DNA from: Tubiluchus corallicola
Lineage: Eukaryota; Priapulida; Priapulimorpha; Priapulimorphida; Tubiluchidae
Reading direction: 5' to 3'
Assembly: GCA_030141605.1 (NCBI GenBank)
Contig: JAQGDQ010000064.1
Coordinates: forward strand, 126,001 to 171,617
DNA length: 45,617 bases
The notes beneath the pieces are model-generated. The model did not search any database. It had not been told where the DNA came from and was given only the letters and a program-made list of their open reading frames with translations. Positions 23,458 through 33,284 of the stretch are shown here, in pieces. Positions within the stretch are counted from its first letter, which is position 1, and every line of letters starts with the position of its first letter. The position numbers were made by a program, and so were the translations under genes.

Positions 23458-23498
23458 CATAATAATAATAATAATAATAAGAAGAAGAAGAAGAAGAT
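23458..23498. repeat. (AAT)n-(AAG)n microsatellite
   Basis: A short AAT run passes directly into an AAG run. Confidence 0.95.
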
Positions 23499-24226
23499 GG
23501 AACCCCCGAAGCAGTTTCCCTGACCCCAGCGAAAGTTAGCGATCCATTTACTGGCCATACCTGGCTGTTTTTAAGCTTTGCCGCTAAGAATCAGGTTGTG
23601 GGTTCTGTGTGTGACTGTTCACCTATAACATCTTATTTACAGCTACACAAAATAATTGCAAAAGCAGTTTTGTAAAGAAAACAGATGTGCAAGTTAAGGA
23701 ATTGCTCTCCCTGCAATTCCTGCTCTGCTTAATAGCATTTTTGTCTACATTTGTATAAATTGTCTGTCTACACAATAGCTCCGATTGTGGAATAAAACAC
23801 ACGCACACCTGAAAGTTACCTATTAAAGAAAACTGACGAGAAATCAAAATTTTATCGAACCTTTTTTTATCAGGTTTAACATTGTGCTGTTAAACCAGAA
23901 AGCCAGACTAACTGTAATTGCAAGGCTATTTTAGAATTCATCGAAACAGTTCAATGACGATTGAGACACATTATGTACAGAACAAAATAGTATAATTATA
24001 AATTACACGTATTTAATTGTAAATAATATTATCGCCCATGTATAGTGAAGCCAGTTGTGTTGATTGGAGGGCGTCGTTATTTTGCATTACCTGTAAGCGC
24101 CTTTGTTTCAGATGCTAGGGTGCTCTAGTATGAGGAGTTAGACAGCCTTTGAATAGTGCAAACTCCTGTTTTTAGTTGTATAGACTCCTGTAGTTGTGTT
24201 TCAGTGTGCTGCTGTTATAGATCAGT

Positions 24227-24286
24227 ATGTCTCTGTTTGTTTCTGAAAATTGGCTTGAAGTTTGTTATACAGATCCTCAAACGTTT
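24227..24286 (+). CDS. weak candidate exon in a coding-like patch
   Basis: ATG opens MSLFVSENWLEVCYTDPQTF, followed directly by GTAAGT with no bases left over. This phase differs from the other candidates. About 190 bp upstream, ATG at 24038 opens MYSEASCVDWRASLFCIT before a GTAAGC, with one base left over. Both peptides look coding-like, but the disagreement in phase argues against one shared gene structure. Confidence 0.13.
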
Positions 24287-24414
24287 GTAAGTTCATTTGT
24301 TTGCTTATTTTTATGTAGAGCTTTGCAGTAATTTATTTGTTGGCTTAATAGTTTCTGATGGTGTTTATTTTGTCACAATCATGCCTAATTATTGGTTTTT
24401 TGCAACTGTTTAAA

Positions 24415-24470
24415 GTGCATGCGCGTGCGCGTGTTTTTGTGTAGGCGTGCATGTGTGTGCAGGTGCGTGC
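24415..24470. repeat. alternating purine-pyrimidine GTGC-rich tract
   Basis: TGCATGCGCGTGCGCGTG and a following GTGTGTGCAGGTGCG stretch alternate purine and pyrimidine. This is prone to Z-DNA and unlike the AT-rich surroundings. Confidence 0.55.
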
Positions 24471-24836
24471 TGATTTGTGAATATGCCAGGAAGTTTGTTT
24501 GTTAGCAAATTTTGCGTTTGTTTTGTAATGCCATATGTAATGGTTTAATTTTGAGTCATTTTCTGCTTCAGTGTGCTTGTTGTTAATTTGCTAATGCTTG
24601 TTTCTCATTTACTCGCACATTTACTGTTGCTTTATTTTTGTTGATATTCTTTTTTTCTTTTTTTGTACTGCAGTTTTACTTTTTTGCAACAAGTAGAAAA
24701 TAAAAATCTGTAAAGCAAACAGCCAGTCTTTACAAATAATATAATTAAATTATTATCATTTAATAAAAAAAGATAAATTCAGTTTTTAGCGTTGTTCAGC
24801 TGCCAAAGCGTTGTTTTAGCGATGTAGCTGCCAAAG

Positions 24837-24946
24837 CATCATCACCATCATCGCCATCATCATCATCAGCAGCAGCAGCGTCACCTTCGTCGTCGTCGTC
24901 ATCATCATCATCTTCATTATCTTTGTCACTTTCACTATCATCGCCG

Positions 24947-24987
<41 letters not shown>

Positions 24988-24999
24988 GTCACCATCATT
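24837..24999. repeat. (ATC)n trinucleotide microsatellite
   Basis: An ATC/TCA array with internal AGC and GTC sub-blocks. The minus-strand frame over it (poly-Met stretch) is an artefact. Just before it, AGCTGCCAAAGC occurs twice, 28 bp apart. Confidence 0.95.
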
Positions 25000-26345
25000 G
25001 CCTTAACTATGAAAATCGTCATTGTCTTTTCTGTGGTCACCACCACTGCCGTTACCATCATTACCGTTTCAATAAAATGCCAAAATAGAAATGCCGTTAC
25101 CATAGTTATCTACGCATGTAACAACCATCGTGTGCTAATGCGCAACGTGTCTGAACGAAAAGTGAAGCCCAGTTCAGTTGAGGAGATACATTATTATTCT
25201 CATCAGCGGGTGACTATAATAGTTTGCGTTTGTGTGAGATAGTTTCTCTGGTCGTGCAAATTCTAGCAATTTGTAAGACTTAAATGCGTTTGAGTATGCA
25301 GTTTAGAATTATTAAATGTGAAGTGATCGTCATTTTATTGTCGAATCACACGCATTTTGAGTGTTCTTCCATTTCGTTATTTTACTGGGATTGTTTTTAG
25401 TGAAAATGTGTTTTAACTTTTTGGATGGAAACTATATAACGATATACAGATTTCGTCATTCTGCGAACGATTGATGCACTTTTTTACTCAAAGCAGTTTT
25501 ATTTGTTTTTTTGTCGTGTCAAAATGTCGAGTGAATTCTGACCGAAACGTAATAGTACTAATATGCGAAAGGTCTACTTTTTAGACCTTAAATTACTATC
25601 ATATTGACCTGCGATATATTTCCTTTGTGGAGTTGTATTCATTGTTTAGTGATGTCCACTGTCTATACTGTTAGAAGCAATGTAGTGCTGATTTCAATTG
25701 CTATCTTTGAAGTTCTTGTATCTTTTCTTTTTTGCTGTTCTTCTTTTCTTCTTCTTCCTTTCTATCTTGTTTAATTTATAAATGTCATTCCTTTTTAGCC
25801 TTCCTAAAATCAAAATAAACAATTCCCTTGGCAACACAATCACAACGAAACACAGAACCTTTTGGTGGACAGATGGCGTGAAAAATGAAAAATTTGCAGT
25901 GATTCTTTTTCAAATGACGCGTTATATGTTTCCGGGAAACGTTCGTACTTTGACGGTATTTTAAACAAACATTTTCCTTTGAATCCTAGAAAAGTCTGAC
26001 GAAATTGCAAAATATTTTATTGATAATGATGTTCGTTTCATGGACTGACATTTCGCGCCCGAGTGGAGTAATAATGTTGCGGTTGTAAATATTTCCGCAG
26101 TTGTCGAGGTCTATGAAATTCTAATAAGCACAGATCATACGCGATACAGATTGCATTACAGGTTAAAATATTGCACTTTTTGCAGAGTGCTTAATAAATG
26201 CAGTAGGGTGTAATGCAGTGCGGCTGATTTGAATAGTTGTAATTGCTGTGAGGTGAAGATATAGAAAAAAGTATCTATTAGAAAAAGATATCAGTGTAGA
26301 TATGCTCATTTAATGTAAAACTTAGTCCCTAAACGATATACTGAG
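25000..26345. other. no recognisable feature
   Basis: AT-rich DNA. The short plus-strand frames at 25009-25242 and 25782-25964 show no motif. Confidence 0.45.
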
Positions 26346-26425
26346 TGAGGGCAGTGTGGATACAGAGACCAAAGTTAAGCATCTCTGAGTTTAGCCAGTG
26401 AATAGAAGGGTGACTTTTCCAGCCA
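26346..26425 (+). pseudogene. 5S rRNA-like sequence (5S pseudogene or 5S-derived SINE head)
   Basis: GAGACCAAAGTTAAGCATC matches the 5S rRNA internal promoter A-box region (consensus CACCGAAGTTAAGCA). After a spacer like the 5S middle segment (TTTAGCCAGTGAATAG), AGAAGGGTGAC matches the C-box (GGATGGGTGACC), with 5S-like spacing. The 5' and 3' ends do not match 5S well. This is therefore a degenerate pseudogene or the head of a SINE3-type element with an unrelated body after 26425. It is not a functional 5S gene. Confidence 0.55.
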
Positions 26426-26843
26426 TCTTGCCTACCGAGTACATACCACCTAGAAAGCCGGTGCATAGTCAATGCAAAAGACGCCTCTTCTGATTCAAAG
26501 CAGAATAACTAAATCATTAAGTATTTTACAAAATTATACATAATAATGAGCTGTTTTCTGTCCCGTCCATCTACAAAAGTAAGCCTGTATCCCAGCTTGT
26601 ACAGTACCAAACTGTACCAAGTTATCACATAAACGAATTGTAACTACTTTGTCTAATCTTTGTAGACTATAAACCGAGCAATTTGATATTCATTTTGAGT
26701 GATTCTCAAGCGCTTAACAATTATTTTAGTATACAATTCAAAGATTCAAGATTTTATGTATTTAAAGGACGTTGACTACACATCAAAATGACTTTTTTAG
26801 TTACAGATATAATATGAGCACCAAGATGAATTTAGAATAAAAC
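26426..26843. other. possible body of the 5S-like element, otherwise nothing
   Basis: The sequence directly after the 5S-like part (to about 26500) could be its SINE body. Only the 5S-like part is recognisable. Confidence 0.3.
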
Positions 26844-26985
26844 ACAGCTGAGTAAATTTGATTTAATAGGCTTGTATTATTATGTAGTATGTGAATGATT
26901 TGATCAAAGTAGGCATCGAATACACATTTAATTCACACACAACGTATTAGAATACAAGCTTATTAAATCAGATTTAATCAGCTGT
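26844..26985. mobile_element. foldback MITE, about 142 bp
   Basis: The left arm begins ACAGCTGAGTAAATTTGATT. The reverse complement of the right arm begins ACAGCTGATTAAATCTGATT. Both continue through TTTAATARGCTTGTATT. The arms of about 50 bp pair with few mismatches and leave a spacer of about 30-40 bp, so the unit forms one long hairpin. No target-site duplication was found. Confidence 0.6.
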
Positions 26986-29554
26986 AGAAATCGAAGACGT
27001 AAAAACGGCGAATCGGTCACTACTACTATCGACGCACGGGTAGATTAGGTACACTGTGATAAATACGGAATTATTTATGAAGATCTTATAGTTTGTTCGT
27101 GATGCAATCACCAGATTAGCCGTGTGATATTACTGAGTTTTTATGAGCAGTTTCGTTTATGATGTGTAGTAAATGAATGGTTTTGTCATTGTTACTAAAA
27201 GACTTGAAAATTAGTTAAGTTCTTAATGTGACTGGTAGCGTGATTAAATAGAACTTGAAACATTCTCCGGGCAAAAAATCATGAATAAAAGCGATGATTT
27301 GTTCATTTTCTATAATCTGCCGTTTTTGCTACCATTTTTTGAACTTCCGAAAAATTTTTACTTAACAATGATTTAAATAAATGCAAAACAACTCTGAAAA
27401 CTCGAATAACTGATATTGTTCTGCTGTTCATTTTTTGATTTAAAATCTCTTGTTGCAGTAAGTCTGCTACTTTTGCTACTTCTATATGCGATAGTCCGAA
27501 GTCCTTACCTATTTTGGTCTGACTGCTTTCATAGCATTTTAACGCTTATTTGAGAGTTCAACTACGTTAAATTTGTTGTGCTTTCCTTTACGCTCTCTTA
27601 ATACGATAATCTTGTCAGCAAAATATTTTCTTTCAGAAAATACTTTTACTAGATATGATTGCCCATTAACGCACTGGACTCAGAAATCAAATATTATAAA
27701 GTCTATTCGCTGTCCGAAGCTACAAGAGTAACTGCGATTTACAAAAGAGCTACCTGACATTTCTTTAGAAAAGTATTAAACTAGTGTCCTCCAGTTACTG
27801 AAAAAAACAAGAAACGAGTCCATTATTACATTGGCAGTATTGCGCAGAAAATTAGATGTCATTTTACCGATCTTATAAGCTAAAATTACAAGCAGTACTG
27901 CTTATCACAGAATCACAGAATTTGCGCGCCTTTGATCTATATGAAATAACATCCTTTATGTCTCGATTTTGTTCAGTAAGTGTGTAAAAGTGCTTCTTTC
28001 ACAAGAAATTTCCGCACCCAAGGTGTAATGCTGTTAGACGTCCATTGATGACTATGAAGCGTAAATGCTTTTTGTAGAAAAGCGACAAGAAAACTATTAG
28101 CGAGGACTGAATTAGCCATGCAATTGTGAATGACAAAAAGAGAAACACATTTATGCGGGCAAAACCGTTTATTATCTATCGCAATTAACGCTTGCATTAG
28201 GGAAGTTAATACGAAATCCCAGCAGATCATACATTTTTTCTCATTCTGTTCAAACGTGGACTACTTGTAGAACATGGCGTCTGACTTCTGGTGCACTTGT
28301 TACAACCATATCTCTGTCCAAACAAATATCACAACCTATAATGTATTTTCGTTCGCTTAAACGTCACTTAATTTTTGATTAACCAGCTCAGGAGACTATA
28401 TTGACCGACCATTTCAGAATACTCAAAATATATGATGAGCAAAATCTGTATTTTTGTTACTGCCTGGAGCGAGTAAATAAACTAGATTGACTCTACTTCT
28501 AGAATTGCTGCTGCTTGCAGACCTATAAAAGAGAATTTTCTTGGTTGAAAACAGAAACGAAAATACAAACTGCATAAAGCATTTATAGAAATAACGCCAT
28601 TTAAGAAAACCGAAACCGAAAATAATAATTTGTTTCCAAAGACATAAATTCGGTAAAATCACAACCGAAACTCAAACCATTCCAGAAGTGAGAAAATTTA
28701 ACAAAGAGAAAAGTACACTAGAAAAAAGTCATTCCACCTCATTCGTTGTCTTAATTATCATTTGTGTTTTGAAGAACACATCTTCATTTTGAGTAGTTCC
28801 TTTTAATACTTAAAAATAGTTATCCGAAAGCCACATATGCAGAGGCTAGATACTATTTTAAGCGTAGCAGAATTACACCACAGACAACTAATCGCTGAAC
28901 GATATCTCCACCCTACAGCATTATTGGAGAACTGGAATTTATGCGCGCTTAATACTGTGGCTTGAAAACTCTTTCTGTTATAAGGATTCTCCGTCAAATA
29001 ATGTTTTCCCGCATATTATAGCCTCAGGTAACTAAAAAAGAACATCAACAGTAGGACTAATTTTCGCCCAACATATTCACTGTTAACGTCATTTCTGTTA
29101 GTGTCATGTTTGTGTACTTACCACGAGAGTCCACATTATTACGGACATACTACCCCTTGAAAGGTTTTTAATCACTATAAAATGCATGTGAAAAAAGACC
29201 GATTACAAGTGAGCGTTTAATGGGAAATTTGCGCGTTGTTTATGAAACTATGAACGTATCATGAGCTTTTATCGCCCGTTATAATAATTATTTACAACCT
29301 ATTTTGTTCTTGAATATTTCTTTAGAAACGTGTTATTATCGTGATACTCAAAGGTGAAAAGAAAGTGGCAGGCAAACAAAAAAGAGAAGGTTGACAGGAA
29401 ATATATTTCCAAGGAACAAAAGGTGCAGATAGGAGCACAATTTTTGCTGCTCTGCCCAAAAATGTCCAACAGTCAAGCTAAATGCTATATTTATTCCTTC
29501 TTTCGTTTTACTTTCCTTTTTTGTTTGTTTGTTTCTGTCTTTCTCTCTTTCTAG

Positions 29555-29557
<3 letters not shown>
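26986..29557. other. no recognisable feature
   Basis: About 2.5 kb of AT-rich sequence. Minus-strand frames of 64-85 codons (27973-28230, 28423-28662, 28803-28997) have no motif and unremarkable composition. Confidence 0.45.

Positions 29558-29629
<72 letters not shown>
29558..29629. repeat. (CT)n microsatellite
   Basis: About 72 bp of pure CT on the plus strand, preceded by a degenerate pyrimidine-rich stretch from about 29500. Confidence 0.98.
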
Positions 29630-29634
<5 letters not shown>

Positions 29635-30420
29635 TTCTCTTTACTGTCTCGTGTTTGCAACTGGGGTTATATTAGTACCAATTATTTGTGAATGGAGAAT
29701 GTAATTTTGAACCAGCACAACTAAATTGGAGAAAAATAGAAAAGCGAACAACGATTTGCTTCTACACAGGAGCAAGGTGAAAAACAAGAGACATTTTGTT
29801 TTGATGGAATCCTGCGCTCATTAGTGCACAGTACAATAGAATATTGGGTTTAGGTTTATTTGTAAAAGTACAAACAAAAATGACAGTCACAATTTCTGAC
29901 TGAGCTAAGAGATTTTTACTAATTGCTTATGTATGATACCGTATATTGTACTGTACGTATAACTTTCTTTTCACACGCCAATGAGCATAGGAATACCATT
30001 AATAAATGTCCGATTGCTAAGGAGTGTTCTCATTTTCTCATTGCTCTACGCGTAGAAGCAATCAGTGTCCGCTTTCGTGTTTTCCGCAATTTAATTGTAC
30101 TCGTTTCTCCAATCCATTATAGAACTAATGCAAATAAATGAAATGTGACAAGCTGGTTGCAATCGTAATTGATTTCAGGGAGGTGATACACATCGTCCCA
30201 TCATGTGTAACAAGCAGCACTGCTAGTGAGAATGTCACCAGGTTAGTTGAGAACACCTATCACTATCGATTACTAATAAATGGCATAAGTAATACATGTT
30301 TGATAATATCAATAATAATAATAATAATACGGAAACGCACTTTTCCACTAATATGGTGAATGCTTTTGAAATTTCAATGATAGCAAATACTTTTTAGAGC
30401 TCTTTTTAGAGTACTTGTGG
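29630..30420. other. no gene; short (AAT)n near 30309-30329
   Basis: AT-rich sequence with a small AAT run. Its right edge, ACTTGTGG (30413-30420), is the left flank of the next element. Confidence 0.45.
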
Positions 30421-30714
30421 GGCTGTCTTAACGGATGGGCACACTAGGTAGTTCCCCGGGGCCCCACGAGAACAGGTGTCCATTGCTAATCGATGTATGC
30501 GTTTTTCAAGGCTCATATGATATTGCTCAAACGTCTGTGTTGATTAATCTTTCCTGCACAACACGTTTTTTAATCTTTAAACATGATTTTGTTGGAAATA
30601 CCAATACAATAATTATGTATTTAATTTTATCGACGATTTACATTTTTAATCCTTTCATTGGTTGGTTATCACTGATTTGCCCAGGGGCCTATAATGCTGT
30701 TAAGAACCGGCCTG
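30421..30714. mobile_element. non-autonomous hAT-like element (MITE), 294 bp
   Basis: The left end, GGCTGTCTTAACGG with an internal CCCGGGGCCCC, and the reverse complement of the right end, CAGGCCGGTTCTTAACAG with an internal AGGCCCCTGGGC, are imperfect inverted repeats. The 8-bp flanks ACTTGTGG (30413-30420) and GCTAGTGG (30715-30722) agree at 6 of 8 positions. There is no transposase inside. The ends resemble those of the element at 642-1022, so the two may belong to related families. Confidence 0.5.
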
Positions 30715-30722
30715 GCTAGTGG

Positions 30723-31514
30723 CTATCTCCGTCTCCTATTGCTTCCTCCCTTCTCCTTCTCTCACTCAGTTCTTTTTCTCTTGTCTTTTGTGATCTCTTT
30801 TATTTATCTTTATTTACATTTCCCCTCTTTCCATCCGTTTAGTTCACTCACAATCATGTATTTTCGTATCATATACTCATTTCTTATTTCATTATGTTGC
30901 AGCGTGTAAGCACAAGATTATATGAAATTAGCGCAGAAGTTATGTTGGAATAAACAGTTGGTGCAAAACGCACTATTAAAGTCAGAACAAAGAAAAATTG
31001 TGACCCGCGTTATTAAATTATGATAGCGTTTTATAGAAGTATTACGCAGGTGAAGATAAATTGCTGAGCAAACACTTCCATAATGGCCATGTACAATTCG
31101 TGTGTGATAATAAATTTGCCTTCGTGACAGTAATAACAGTAACACGGTGATGTGTAGCTTCATATCTGTTCATATGGCCACCGTTGGGAATTCGTTACAT
31201 GATCATGCTCATATCCGATTGTTGCTGACCATCTACACGAAGCGGCTCATTACAGAACCGGCTTCTGGAAAAATTGAGCTAGAAAAACGCTCTACTGCGT
31301 GGTGATTAACTATATTTTGTAATGTTAATTAGTATAATGAATATACAATAACATGTAAACAACAGGGCGCGAAAGTTTACTTATTCTGAGAAGCTAAATC
31401 AGTGACTTTACTCACAACTGATTAAAATTACCTGTTATCAGTGACAAAAGTGTTCAGTTATTGGCATTACATTGTAAAGAGAACTGGACCAATTTTAAAG
31501 TTTCTTAACTAGCC
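30723..31514. other. no recognisable feature
   Basis: A pyrimidine-rich start (to about 30900), then AT-rich sequence without motifs. Confidence 0.45.
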
Positions 31515-31558
31515 ATGTTAAGTAGCACAAGCAGTGGAGCTGGATGTGGAACTGATTG
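31515..31558 (+). CDS. candidate coding exon C (possible alternative first exon)
   Basis: ATG at 31515 opens MLSSTSSGAGCGTD. After TG it meets a strong donor, GATTG|GTGAGTAT, leaving two bases. The Ser/Gly/Thr-rich composition contrasts with the AT-rich flanks, and an in-frame TAA lies just upstream, as for a start exon. Joined to the acceptor at 37981 the split codon becomes Cys. It has no RRxS motif of its own. The exon is short, so chance is possible. Confidence 0.22.
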
Positions 31559-32446
31559 GTGAGTATATTCTCTTTATCGCTTTTTTGTGCGCCCTGTTTA
31601 TAGCAAATAAAAAAAATGAAGTTTGAGCAAGGCGACAGTCACTGTGGTAACGACGTGTTGCATTGTTTTTCAGCATAATTTTGCGATCAAAATTGATTTC
31701 TTTTTGACAATTCATTCCTTGTGCCTTCGTTTTTGTGCAATTACAACAAAATATTTAACTGTTATAAGATGCCGAACCCGGAGGGGACTTGCCAACACTA
31801 GTCAAACACGCGTATAAGCTTTGAAAAATTTACCTATTTCCCGTGCAGACGCGCAGGTTTTAAAAGTAATGTCGTTTCCTCTGTAGTCTCCGTCTTGTTC
31901 AAGATAAAATAATCAACATTCTGAGTTGTAATTGAACAAAACGTTCTTGAACCTTCATTAAGTTTTATGAATTTCTAATAAATATAATTTCGACTTGGAA
32001 CAATGCTATCTGCCTATTTCCCAGAGCTTTAAAGAGTCTCAGTGTTTTTGTTCTTGAATATTCCAAAAAACTTTTGCAAAATGCCCTCTGGCTTTAATTC
32101 CTTGTGGTACCTTGCACTATACAAAGTATTTACAGCTCAAACTCGATTTACAAACACAAAATTTGCTAAAATTGCTAACAAGGTTTCATTGTCTAGTTTG
32201 GTTTGGGGGATTTATTCTAGACTGTAATGAAGTTATCTTGGGTTGAATAATCTGCCATTGGACCTGGAATTTTGAAAATAAACGGGATTAGGAAGTCTTA
32301 CTGTAGAACATCTATGTGCTAACATAGACTTTATGGAGAATTTACGATTTATTGGTCATTATAGTTAACAGAGAAAAAAGCAATGGTGGGTGTTATTCTT
32401 TTGCATTTTTGAAATTTGATTTATTAGTGATTAATTAAATTAATAT
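31559..32446. other. no recognisable feature
   Basis: AT-rich DNA following the candidate donor. No motif is seen. Confidence 0.45.
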
Positions 32447-33124
32447 TAAAGAAAAACCGAACCCAATCTTAAACTGTAACAGAAAACAACCTAAACTATA
32501 AAATACTGAAAGGGAACATACATTTTTTCAAGAATGACGTACGTGAAAGAATTATTACTACAGAAATCCAATTTCGCGTTCACGCGGCTAGTGCTTCGCT
32601 GTTACGCTAGTTCGAATTTGATCATTCGCTAGTTAAACGGGCCCTAGCACCTACATCTCGGAAACGCGTTGCATAAAAAACAGGTGCTGTACCTCTCAGT
32701 TCAGAGATGTTCGGCTGTGACATAATGCACACGCTTGAGAGCTCATGTGTGAGCACAGCGGTAAACTTGAAATTTGAATTTTATACTTAAAATTTACCGA
32801 ATTTTTGTATATCATACTGAATGTTGTGCAGTAGCATTGTACTTCAACTTTCGCTTTTGCTAACACGCAACGCGCTCGTGGCATATTTGTGCTGTTGAAA
32901 ATTATGTTCAGTTGTGATGTCATTATTAGTTGGGCTTGCCGCCATTAATTAGGTTTTTTCGCCTCTTATTTCATTAACTGAAACATTTTTGGCATTATTG
33001 TTTGTGTTAAAATGTATCGTACTTTTTACCGTACTTTTACCTACCGCAAATAGGGTAGGATATGAAAAATTATCCTGTTTTCCTTTAATGAGAATTTTCA
33101 TGAGAACCTTTCTGAAACCCGCAC
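32447..33124 (-). repeat. dispersed repeat family, copy 3 (longest)
   Basis: The reverse complement of this segment aligns by eye with 10372-10956 over most of its length and with 19258-19490 over its first half. Block order is ATTAAAGGAAAACAGG, AATTTTTCATATCC, ATGCCAAAAATGTTTCAG, AATGACATCACAACTGAACA, ATGCAACGCGTTTCCGAGAT, and TAATAATTCTTTCACGTACG near the end. It is the longest copy, at about 680 bp. The minus-strand frame at 32696-32923 corresponds to the frame in copy 1. Confidence 0.6.
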
Positions 33125-33202
33125 TTTCGTACAGACGGGATTGGCAACAATAATACATTATCTCCTAGAATGTTTCAGTTTGCAATAATTATTGACCTTG
33201 AT

Positions 33203-33284
33203 GTGATGATAATAGTGATGATGATGGTGATGTTGCTGGTGATGATGATGACGATGATGATGATGATGGTGATAATGATGATAA
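33203..33284. repeat. (GAT)n microsatellite
   Basis: An imperfect GAT/TGA array followed by an AAC/AGC-rich stretch. Confidence 0.93.
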
